Part shown: positions 34,415 to 41,982 of the stretch, in pieces | How positions within the stretch are numbered: the stretch's first letter is position 1 | How the letters are laid out: every line of letters starts with the position of its first letter | NCBI GenBank assembly: GCA_049322755.1 | Contig: JBMOQX010000029.1 | Location: 1-64,000 of the forward strand | Origin: DATIUV01 sp049322755 | GTDB lineage: Bacteria; Pseudomonadota; Gammaproteobacteria; Burkholderiales; UBA6910 | DNA: 64,000 bases | Reading direction: 5' to 3' | Notes under the pieces: generated by a model | Seen by the model: only the letters and a program-made list of their open reading frames with translations | Told to the model about the DNA's origin: nothing | Database searches by the model: none | Translations under genes and position numbers: made by a program

Positions 34415-35587
34415 ATGAGCAGCGACGACGGATACACGGCGTTCGACCGGCCCGATTTGGAGCGCCACCGCCAGGCCCAGCGCAGCACGCTGGTGAGCGT
34501 CGGCGTCAACATCGTGCTGTCGGTGCTGCAGATCGCCATCGGCGTCTTCTCCAAGAGCCAGGCGCTGATCGCCGACGGCATCCACTCGTTCTCCGATCTG
34601 CTGTCGGACTTTCTGGTGCTTTTCGCCGGCCGCCAGAGCAGCCGCTCGGCCGACCGCGCTCATCCCTACGGCCACGCCCGCATCGAGACCGCCGCCACGC
34701 TGCTGCTCGGCATCTTCCTCGTTGGGGTGGGCGTCGCGCTGATGTGGCGCGCGGGGGTGAAGCTGCAGAACCCGAGCGAACTGGTGCAGGTGCATCCCGC
34801 CGCGCTGGTGATGGCCGCCATCACCCTGGTCAGCAAGGAATCGCTGTTCCGTTACCTGATGGCGGTGGCGAAGCGGCTGCGCTCGCAGATGCTGGCGGCC
34901 AACGCCTGGCACTCGCGCTCCGACGCGGCCGCCTCGCTGGTGGCGATGGCGGGCATTTCCGGCAACCTGATGGGCTACACGTTCCTGGATTCCCTGGCGG
35001 CGGCGCTGGTGGGCTTCCTGATCGCGCGCATGGGCTGGAAGCTGGGCTACGGCGCGCTTTCCGAACTGATCGACACCGGCCTGTCGGAGGAGGAGGTGGC
35101 CAAGATCCGCGCCACCCTGGCGTCCACGCCCGGGGTGCGCGGCCTGCATGAACTGCGCACGCGCAAGATGGCCGATCAGGCGCTGGTGGACGCCCACATC
35201 CTGGTGGACCCGAAGATCAGCGTCTCCGAGGGCCACTATATCGCCGAGCGCGCGCGCCGGCGCGTGCTCGGCCAGCACGACCACGTCATGGACGTGCTGG
35301 TCCATATCGATCCCGAGGACGATCTCAAAGCCAAGCCCAGCATGCATCTGCCGGACCGGGAGGCGCTCATGCGCTACCTGGACGAGCGGCTGGGCGGGGA
35401 GCTGCCGCCGGGCCAGAAGGCGGTGTTCCATTACCTGGACGGCAAGGTCGAGGCCGAGATCTACCTGGACCGCGAATTCTGCGCGAACGAACGCAACCTG
35501 CAGTCCCTTCGGCAGCGGCTCGACGAGTTGCTCCAGGCCGACCCGTATTTCCGCTCGATCCACTTGCGGCGTCTTGACGCACATTAG
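34415..35587 (+). CDS. Cation diffusion facilitator family transporter
   Basis: A 390-residue CDF transporter. TM2 carries LIADGIHSFSDLLSDFLVL (the first metal-binding HxxxD motif), and TM5 has NAWHSRSDAAASLVAM (the second). HPYGHARIET lies between them. The cytoplasmic tail is longer than usual: the normal dimerisation domain ends about residue 300 and another 90 residues follow (MHLPDREALMRYLDERLGGE onward). Likely exports Zn, Fe or Mn; specificity not read. Confidence 0.88.
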   Translation: MSSDDGYTAFDRPDLERHRQAQRSTLVSVGVNIVLSVLQIAIGVFSKSQALIADGIHSFSDLLSDFLVLFAGRQSSRSADRAHPYGHARIETAATLLLGIFLVGVGVALMWRAGVKLQNPSELVQVHPAALVMAAITLVSKESLFRYLMAVAKRLRSQMLAANAWHSRSDAAASLVAMAGISGNLMGYTFLDSLAAALVGFLIARMGWKLGYGALSELIDTGLSEEEVAKIRATLASTPGVRGLHELRTRKMADQALVDAHILVDPKISVSEGHYIAERARRRVLGQHDHVMDVLVHIDPEDDLKAKPSMHLPDREALMRYLDERLGGELPPGQKAVFHYLDGKVEAEIYLDREFCANERNLQSLRQRLDELLQADPYFRSIHLRRLDAH

Positions 35588-35608
35588 CAGTGCACCCCCG
35601 ACGGGGTT

Positions 35609-35625
35609 TGCACTAGAATGGTGCG
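35609..35625. promoter_or_regulatory. NtrC enhancer site upstream of glnA
   Basis: TGCACTAGAATGGTGCG matches the NtrC consensus TGCAC(C/T)A-N3-TGGTGCA at 16 of the specified positions but the last. It lies about 105 bases upstream of the predicted sigma-54 transcription start, the normal enhancer distance. A half-site, TGCACCA, follows at 35659-35665. Confidence 0.75.
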
Positions 35626-35688
35626 CTCTGTGCCCCGTCAAGGGGCTGATCTCGTTGTTGCACCACGGTTAAACTGGCGAATTCCGGA

Positions 35689-35704
35689 TGGCATGGAACC
35701 TGCT
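35689..35704 (+). promoter_or_regulatory. Sigma-54 promoter of glnA
   Basis: TGGCATGGAACCTGCT has the invariant GG and GC dinucleotides 12 bases apart, as in the -24/-12 consensus TGGCAC-N5-TTGCT. It is about 115 bases upstream of the glnA start and downstream of an NtrC site, matching nitrogen-regulated glnA promoters. Confidence 0.7.
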
Positions 35705-35817
35705 CATTGCGAGGTCCGTTGGCGCCGGAGGGGGTTCCAGACACCTCCAAGCCGGACCTGACCGGGTCACTGCCCGTTCCCCGCACCACGCCCACTGTTC
35801 AGTTGAGGAGAAAGTCG

Positions 35818-37227
35818 ATGGCGGCAGCCGAAGTTTTCAAAATGATCAAGGACAACGAGGTCAAGTTCGTGGACCTCCGGTTCACCGACACGCGGGGCAA
35901 GGAACAGCACGTCACAGTGCCGGTGAAGTACTTCGACGACGAAAAGTTTGAGTCCGGCCACGCCTTTGACGGCTCCTCGATCGCCGGCTGGAAGGGCATC
36001 CAGGCCTCCGACATGCTGCTGATGCCGGACCCCGCCACCGCCAAGATGGACCCGTTCACCGACGAGCCTACGCTGCTCCTCACCTGCGACGTGATCGAGC
36101 CCTCCGACATGAAGGGCTACGACCGCGACCCGCGCTCCCTGGCCAAGCGGGCCGAGGCTTACCTCAAGTCCACCGGCATCGGCGACACCTGCTACTTCGG
36201 TCCCGAGCCCGAGTTCTTCGTGTTCGACTCCGTCACCTGGCATGTCGACATGTCCGGCTCCCACGTGAAGATCAACTCGGAAGAGGCGCCCTGGAGCACC
36301 GGCGTGGAGATCGAGGGCGGCAACCTCGGCCACCGGCCGCCGATCAAGGGCGGCTACTTCCCGGTGCCGCCGGTGGATTCGCTGCAGGACATCCGCTCGG
36401 CCATGTGCCTGACGCTGGAGCAGATGGGCGTCGACGTCGAGGTGCACCACCACGAGGTGGCGGCGCCCGGCCAGTGCGAGATCGGCACCCGCTTCGCGCC
36501 GCTGGTGCAGCGCGCCGACTGGCTGCAGATCCTGAAGTACGTGGTCCACAACGTGGCCCACTCCTACGGCAAGACCGCCACCTTCATGCCGAAGCCGATC
36601 GTCGGCGACAACGGCTCGGGCATGCACTGCCACCAGTCGATCTGGAAGAACGGCGAGAACCTGTTCGCCGGCAACGGCTACGCCGGCCTCTCCGAGCTGG
36701 CGCTGTACTACATCGGCGGCGTCATCAAGCACGCCAAGGCCATCAACGCCTTCACCAACCCGACCACCAACTCCTATAAGCGTCTGGTGCCGGGCTTCGA
36801 GGCGCCGATCAACCTGGCGTACTCGTCGCGCAACCGCTCGGCGGCGGTGCGCATTCCGCACGTGGCGAGCCCCAAGGCGCGCCGCATCGAGGTGCGCTTC
36901 CCGGATCCGGCGACCAACCCGTACCTGGGCTTCGCGGCGATGATGATGGCGGGCCTGGACGGTATCCAGAACAAGGTCCACCCGGGCGACCCGATCGACA
37001 AGAACCTCTACGACCTGCCCCCGGAGGAAGCCAAGGCCATCCCCAACGTCTGCTCGTCGCTGCAGCAGGCGCTGGAAAACCTGGACGCCGACCGCGCCTT
37101 CCTCACCAAGGGCGGCGTGTTCTCGGACGACATGATCGACGCATATATCGAACTGCGGATGGAAGAGGTCAAGAACTTCATGATGACCACCCATCCGATC
37201 GAATACATGATGTATTACAGCGTTTGA
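35818..37227 (+). CDS. glnA: Glutamine synthetase, type I
   Basis: A 469-residue GSI-beta subunit of normal size. Signatures are FDGSSIAGWKGI near residue 50, the catalytic FGPEPEFFVFD, HHHEVAAPGQCEIG, the ATP-binding KPIVGDNGSGMHCHQS, and the adenylylation site in DKNLYDLPPEEA (Tyr near residue 398). A TTGAGGAG ribosome site precedes ATG 35818. Control by sigma-54/NtrC is predicted from the upstream sites, and the ntrBC genes follow downstream. Confidence 0.97.
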   Translation: MAAAEVFKMIKDNEVKFVDLRFTDTRGKEQHVTVPVKYFDDEKFESGHAFDGSSIAGWKGIQASDMLLMPDPATAKMDPFTDEPTLLLTCDVIEPSDMKGYDRDPRSLAKRAEAYLKSTGIGDTCYFGPEPEFFVFDSVTWHVDMSGSHVKINSEEAPWSTGVEIEGGNLGHRPPIKGGYFPVPPVDSLQDIRSAMCLTLEQMGVDVEVHHHEVAAPGQCEIGTRFAPLVQRADWLQILKYVVHNVAHSYGKTATFMPKPIVGDNGSGMHCHQSIWKNGENLFAGNGYAGLSELALYYIGGVIKHAKAINAFTNPTTNSYKRLVPGFEAPINLAYSSRNRSAAVRIPHVASPKARRIEVRFPDPATNPYLGFAAMMMAGLDGIQNKVHPGDPIDKNLYDLPPEEAKAIPNVCSSLQQALENLDADRAFLTKGGVFSDDMIDAYIELRMEEVKNFMMTTHPIEYMMYYSV

Positions 37228-37246
37228 CCGCGAATGCACCAAAATG

Positions 37247-37269
37247 GGGCGTGGCGACCCGCCCTTTTT
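37247..37269 (+). terminator. Rho-independent terminator of glnA
   Basis: A GGGCG/CGCCC stem with an 8-base loop is followed by TTTTTC, 20 bases after the glnA stop. The stem overlaps the right half of a weak NtrC-like sequence at 37235-37251. Confidence 0.65.
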
Positions 37270-37446
37270 CTTCGCGGCTTGGGTGTAACAGAAGTTTGCT
37301 TGCATCTTTTTCATATCCGGCGCACAGTTAAGGTCATTGTTTAATGTGGGTTATCAATTCGCTGGGACTTTCCGGTGACCCCTACGGCAGTCACGAGCGC
37401 GCTTTCAACGGCAGCCCTCGCGGGGGCGCCCGCGTTCGCCCCGACC

Positions 37447-37650
37447 ATGTACAAGCTGGCACTGGAGAAGCAACGACCCGAGGTCATCCGCACGTCGGAG
37501 GGCGGGGTCGGACACGCAAACGGCCGTTACGAAGACAACATCAGGACGCCGACGGAGCAGGTGGCAACCCAGGAGCGCAGGGTCGAGGCGTTGGAACGGG
37601 AGCGGGCGGCGCTGGCAGGTCGTCCGGCGACGGCGGGGCAGCTTCGATGA
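37447..37650 (+). CDS. Short hypothetical protein ahead of the DUF4124 gene
   Basis: A possible 67-residue protein, MYKLALEKQRPEVIRTSEGG onward, ending in a charged, coiled-coil-like stretch (TEQVATQERRVEALERERAA). Its TGA overlaps the ATG of the DUF4124 gene (ATGA), which hints at real translation and coupling. A GTG at 37375 would lengthen it by 24 residues. No family recognised and no clear ribosome site, so it may not be a gene. Confidence 0.3.
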   Translation: MYKLALEKQRPEVIRTSEGGVGHANGRYEDNIRTPTEQVATQERRVEALERERAALAGRPATAGQLR

Positions 37651-38141
37651 GACCCCGTGACGCGTTGGCGGCTGTACTGCTGTTCGCGACAGCCGGAACC
37701 GCTCACGCCGACATCTACAAGTACGTGGACGAGGACGGCCGGATCACATTCACCAACATCTACCGCAAAGGCGCGGTCAAGGTGGAGGTGGAAAGCGCCG
37801 GACAGGCGCCCGCCGCGGCGAGCAAGCCAAAAGCCGGGGCCGGTACCGCGAAGGCGAAGCCGGCAGCGGTATCGCCGGCCAGCTTCCCGCGCGTGAGCGC
37901 GCAGACGCAGAAGCAGCGCGACGACGCGCGGCGCCGGATCCTGGACCAGGAGCTGGCCAGCGAAAGCCGGCTGCTGGAGCAGGCGCGCGGCGCGCTCGCC
38001 CAAGGCAAGGCGGTCCGTCCGGGCGACGAGCGCAGCGATTATCAGGCGTACATCGCGCGGGTCCAGCGGCTCATGGAGACGGTGCAGCTCCACGAGCAGA
38101 ACGTCCTCGCCATCCAGCAGGAAATTTCGCTCCTGCGCTAG
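37647..38141 (+). CDS. DUF4124-domain protein between glnA and ntrB
   Basis: A 164-residue secreted protein. The signal peptide (MRPRDALAAVLLFATAGTAH) is followed by the DUF4124 motif DIYKYVDEDGRITFTN, a low-complexity Ala/Lys linker and a long C-terminal helix (SRLLEQARGALAQGKAVRPG to HEQNVLAIQQEISLLR). A DUF4124 gene at this spot in the gln–ntr cluster recurs in betaproteobacteria. Function unknown; the fold is expected to be a small periplasmic beta domain plus coiled coil. Confidence 0.8.
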   Translation: MRPRDALAAVLLFATAGTAHADIYKYVDEDGRITFTNIYRKGAVKVEVESAGQAPAAASKPKAGAGTAKAKPAAVSPASFPRVSAQTQKQRDDARRRILDQELASESRLLEQARGALAQGKAVRPGDERSDYQAYIARVQRLMETVQLHEQNVLAIQQEISLLR

Positions 38142-38192
38142 GGTTTCCCCAGGCTCCGATCGCGTCCCTGCGATTGGTCCGGAATTTGCTCG

Positions 38193-39263
38193 ATGTCAAC
38201 TTCGGATGCGGCGCGCCCGGCGCAGTTTCCCGGGCTTGAGCTGCTCGCCACGGCGGTCGTGCTGCTGGACGGTGATCTGGTGGTGCGCTACGCGAATCCC
38301 GCCGCCGAGAACCTGCTCGCCGCCAGCCGCAAGACGCTGACCGGCAAGCGCATCGGCGATCTGTTCGCGGACGGCGCGCCGGTTCTGGCGGCGATCGCCC
38401 AGGCGCGGCGCGAATACGCGACGTTCATCGGCCACGACCTCACCCTGGCGCTGCCGCCGGCGGGGGAACTGCACCTTACCTGCAGCGTGACGCCGGTGGA
38501 AATGCGCGGCGTGTCGCTGTTACTGGAGTTCCAGCAGATCGACCAGCACCTCAAGATCGACCGCGAAGAGCGCATGCTGAACCAGAGCGCGGCCAGCCGC
38601 ACGCTGATCCGCAGCCTGGCCCACGAGATCAAGAATCCGCTGGGCGGCATCCGCGGCGCGGCGCAGCTGCTGGACCGGGAACTGGAACGGCCCGGGCTGC
38701 ACGAATACACCCAGGTGATCATCAAGGAGGCGGACCGGCTGCAGGCGCTGATGGACCGGCTGCTGGCGCCCAACCGGGTGCCCCATTTCGGTCCGCTCAA
38801 CATCCACGAGGTGCTGGAGCGGGTGAGGAGCCTCATCCTGGCGGAGTTTCCCGAGGGCATCCGCATCGTGCGCGATTACGACACCAGCCTGCCGGAGATC
38901 ATCGGCGACCGGGAGCAGCTGATCCAGGCGGTGCTCAACGTCGCCCGCAACGCGGCGCAGGCGCTGCGCGACGGCGGCACCATCACCCTGCGCACCCGGG
39001 CGGCGCGCCAGGTGACCCTGGCCCGGCGCCGCCACCGGCTGGCGGTGATGGTGCAGATCGTCGACGACGGTCCCGGCGTTCCCGACGAGATGCGCGACAA
39101 GATCTTCCTGCCGCTGGTGTCCGGGCGCGATGACGGCCACGGGCTGGGGCTCACGCTGGCGCACAACTTCGTGGCGCAGCACCGGGGCACCATCGAGTGC
39201 GAGAGCGTCCCCGGCCGCACCTGCTTCACGCTGCTGCTGCCGGTGACCGCGGGTAACGGGTGA
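38193..39263 (+). CDS. glnL: Nitrogen regulation sensor kinase NtrB
   Basis: A 356-residue soluble histidine kinase with no TM helices. An N-terminal PAS domain (VVLLDGDLVVRYANPAAENL) precedes the phosphoacceptor box SLAHEIKNPLGGIRGAAQLL and the ATPase boxes VLNVARNAAQALRDGG, VDDGPGVPDEM and GHGLGLTLAHNFVAQHRG. It phosphorylates NtrC under PII control in known systems. The stop codon lies within a palindromic repeat that fills the gap to ntrC. Confidence 0.95.
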   Translation: MSTSDAARPAQFPGLELLATAVVLLDGDLVVRYANPAAENLLAASRKTLTGKRIGDLFADGAPVLAAIAQARREYATFIGHDLTLALPPAGELHLTCSVTPVEMRGVSLLLEFQQIDQHLKIDREERMLNQSAASRTLIRSLAHEIKNPLGGIRGAAQLLDRELERPGLHEYTQVIIKEADRLQALMDRLLAPNRVPHFGPLNIHEVLERVRSLILAEFPEGIRIVRDYDTSLPEIIGDREQLIQAVLNVARNAAQALRDGGTITLRTRAARQVTLARRRHRLAVMVQIVDDGPGVPDEMRDKIFLPLVSGRDDGHGLGLTLAHNFVAQHRGTIECESVPGRTCFTLLLPVTAGNG

Positions 39264-39336
39264 TGCGAAAACGGCGGCGAGCAATGAGGAATGGGACCGG
39301 GTCGCCGCCCGTTCCCCATTCCTCATCCCTCATCCC
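39258..39336. repeat. Dispersed palindromic repeat, copy 3
   Basis: It starts GGGTGATG over the ntrB stop, then GAGGAATGGGACCGGG (39286-39301) pairs with CCCGTTCCCCATTCCTC (39308-39324), and it ends CATCCCTCATCCC. Layout and core are shared with the copies at 11354 and 33829. It lies between two genes of one operon and ends 10 bases before ntrC, so it could affect message stability or coupling. Confidence 0.65.
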
Positions 39337-39345
39337 GGAAGCCAA

Positions 39346-40740
39346 ATGAAACCTGTCTGGATCATCGACGACGACCGCTCCATCCGCTGGGTGTTCGAGA
39401 AGGCCCTGACGCGGGAGCACATCGACTTCAAGACCTTCGCCTCCGCGCAGGACGCGCTGGCGGCGATGGAGACCGCGCTGCCGCAGGTGGTGGTGAGCGA
39501 CATCCGCATGCCGGGTGGCTCGGGCCTCGATCTGCTCAAGCAGATCAAGGAGCGCCAGCCGCAGCTGCCGGTGATCATCATGACCGCGTACTCGGACCTG
39601 GAGAGCGCGGTGTCCGCGTTCCAGGGCGGCGCGTTCGAGTACCTGCCGAAGCCGTTCGACGTCGACCACGCCGTGGAGCTGATCCGCCGCGCGATGGAAG
39701 AGAGCATGCGGCAGCTGGACACCCCCGAGGAGGCCGAGGCGGCGCCGGAGATCCTGGGCCAGGCGCCGGCGATGCAGGAGGTGTTCCGCGCCATCGGCCG
39801 CCTGGCCAGCTCCCAGGCCACCGTCCTCATCACCGGGGAGAGCGGCAGCGGCAAGGAGCTGGTGGCGCGCGCCCTGCACCGCCACAGCCCCCGCGCCGGC
39901 AAGCCGTTCATCGCCATCAACACCGCGGCGATTCCCAAGGACCTGCTGGAGTCGGAGCTGTTCGGCCACGAGCGCGGTGCGTTCACCGGCGCCCAGACCA
40001 TGCGCCGCGGCCGCTTCGAGCAGGCCGAAGGCGGCACCCTGTTCCTGGACGAGATCGGCGACATGCCTTCCGACCTGCAGACCCGCCTGCTGCGGGTGCT
40101 CTCGGACGGAAACTTCTACCGCGTCGGCGGCCACCAGCCGATCAAGGCGAGCGTGCGCGTGATCGCCGCCACCCACCAGGACCTGGAGGCGCGGGTGCGC
40201 GACGGGCTGTTCCGCGAAGACCTGTTCCACCGCCTGAACGTGATCCGCCTGCGGCTGCCGCCGCTGCGGGAGCGGCGCGAGGACATCCCGCTGCTGGCCC
40301 GCCACTTTCTGCAGAAGAGCGCGCGCGACCTGGGCGTCGAGCCCAAACGCCTGTCGGAGGCGGCGATGCGCTACCTCACGACGCTGGAGTTCGCGGGCAA
40401 CGTGCGCCAGCTGGAGAACCTGTGCCATTGGCTCACCGTGATGGCGCCGGGCCAGAACGTCGACGTCGGCGACCTGCCGCCCGAGTTCCGCGGCGAAACC
40501 GCCGGCGCGGTGGAGCGCAACTGGGTGGCGGCGCTGGAATCGGAGGTGGAGAACGCGCTGAACCGCGGCGAGTCCGGCATCATGGACGGTCTGTCGCGGG
40601 ATTTCGAGAGGGCGCTCATCGTCAAGGCGCTGGCCCACACCGGCGGCCGGCGCATCGAGGCCGCCAACCTGCTGGGCCTCGGCCGCAACACGCTGACGCG
40701 CAAGATCCACGAGCTGGGGCTGGACGGCGACGGGAATTGA
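39346..40740 (+). CDS. glnG: Nitrogen regulation response regulator NtrC
   Basis: A 464-residue sigma-54 activator. The receiver domain has IIDDDRSIRWVFEKAL and the phospho-Asp in VVVSDIRMPG (about Asp53). The AAA+ domain has GESGSGKELVARALH, the sigma-54 contact loop GAFTGAQ, and GGTLFLDEIGDMP. The C-terminal Fis-type helix-turn-helix is GGRRIEAANLLGLGRNTLTR. All elements are intact. It should act on the enhancer upstream of glnA. Confidence 0.96.
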   Translation: MKPVWIIDDDRSIRWVFEKALTREHIDFKTFASAQDALAAMETALPQVVVSDIRMPGGSGLDLLKQIKERQPQLPVIIMTAYSDLESAVSAFQGGAFEYLPKPFDVDHAVELIRRAMEESMRQLDTPEEAEAAPEILGQAPAMQEVFRAIGRLASSQATVLITGESGSGKELVARALHRHSPRAGKPFIAINTAAIPKDLLESELFGHERGAFTGAQTMRRGRFEQAEGGTLFLDEIGDMPSDLQTRLLRVLSDGNFYRVGGHQPIKASVRVIAATHQDLEARVRDGLFREDLFHRLNVIRLRLPPLRERREDIPLLARHFLQKSARDLGVEPKRLSEAAMRYLTTLEFAGNVRQLENLCHWLTVMAPGQNVDVGDLPPEFRGETAGAVERNWVAALESEVENALNRGESGIMDGLSRDFERALIVKALAHTGGRRIEAANLLGLGRNTLTRKIHELGLDGDGN

Positions 40741-40766
40741 GCCTCCCTGCGTCGGCATGGAGCCTC

Positions 40767-40950
40767 TTGAACCGCCAAGGACGCGAAGGACGTGAAGAAG
40801 TCAAAAACTGCCCGCCGCGGCAGTGCTTTCGTCTTTGCGTGCGCCCGCCGCGGCTACAGTCACGCGGGGGAAACTCGGGCAGACGACAGGCGTGCGGCGC
40901 AAAGCGTGGGGCTCTCGCAGCAGCGATTGAGCTGCGTCCTTGGCGGTCAA
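40767..40950. repeat. 184-bp intergenic element bounded by inverted repeats
   Basis: TTGAACCGCCAAGGACGC (40767-40784) and GCGTCCTTGGCGGTCAA (40934-40950) are inverted copies differing by one base. Between them is 149 bases with GCGAAGGACG-type repeats next to the left end and no convincing gene. It fills most of the gap between ntrC and the chitinase-like pseudogene. The layout suggests a small non-autonomous palindromic element; no target duplication was made out. Confidence 0.5.
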
Positions 40951-40984
40951 CGGCTCTCCGGGGTTCGCCGGGTCATGGGGCCAA

Positions 40985-41982
40985 TCACCCCAACAGCCGC
41001 TCGCCGCGGAGGTAGGCGTCGCTGAAGCGGTCGAGCCCGTGGCTGCCGCCGTTCACCAGCCGGCGCGCGGTGCGCAGATCGCCCGCCACCAGCGCTTCCT
41101 TGATGCGCCGCTCCTTGGACTTGAGGAACGCGGAGAGCAGGCGCCCGGCGATGTCGGGCCGGCTCGCCAGGTCGGGGTCCTTCTCCAGCTTGTCGCCGAG
41201 CCCGATGACCTCGCCGTACCGGCGGTAGTTGAAGCGGCCGGTGAGCTGCACGTAGCCGCGGCCGCGGTAGCGCTCGCCGTCGGGCGGGCCCTGGTTGCCC
41301 AGGTCGCGGCGGTGGTCGTAGAGGTCGAAGGGATGCCCCGCCGGCGAGGTGTTGAAGCGCGAGCGGCCCTCGCGACCGGCTCGAAGCTCTCGGTCTCGGC
41401 GCGGATCGTCGCCAGCGCCATCAGCACCATCGGCTGGTCCACCAGGTTGTCGGACTTGAGCGCGTTCAGCACCGGCGGCAGGTTGCGCTTGATGTTGTCC
41501 ACCGGGGTGAACGGAAACATCTCCGACACCAGCCGCGGCGTCACGCCCGGAATCGCGCTCGCCGGCTGCGCGCTCCTCGCGAGCTTGAGCGCAGCCAGGG
41601 TACGCGGTCCGGCGACGCCGTCCACCAGCAGGCCTTCGCTGGCCTGGAACGCCATGACCGCGGCGTGGGTGGCGGGTCCGAAATCGCCGTCGATGGCGCC
41701 GGGGCTGAAGCCCGCCTTCTTCAGCGCCCGCTGCTGCTCTTACGCCTGGCGCTCGATGGCATTGCGTTGGTTCTGCAGGTTCGCGTAACAGGCCAGCTCG
41801 GCGTTGTGGGTGCGCGCGAGCTCGGTTTCCTTGAGCTTCACCGCAACGCGCCGGGCGGATTCGGCGCCGCGGCTGCCCGAGTCGGCCACGGCGGCGATGG
41901 ACTTGGAGTAGCCCACCCGCGCGCCGGCGAGCAGCGTTCGCGCTGCCGCGGGACCGCTCCCGCAAGCCTGAACCGGAGTCAC
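40985..41982 (-). pseudogene. Chitinase-like (GH19) protein with peptidoglycan-binding domain, inactivated
   Basis: A GTG at 41982 overlaps the protease stop (GTGA). The frame runs 80 codons (LLAGARVGYSKSIAAV to QNQRNAIERQA), hits TAA at 41740-41742, and continues in the same frame with EQQRALKKAGFSPGAIDGDF, a PG_binding_1 repeat, and LVSEMFPFTPVDNIKRNLP. Near 41377 one base is missing; the next frame resumes RSRFNTSPAGHPFDLYDHRR and YRGRGYVQLTGRFNYR, the GH19-like lytic core, to 40985. One nonsense and one frameshift mutation thus break an otherwise recognisable enzyme. Confidence 0.75.
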
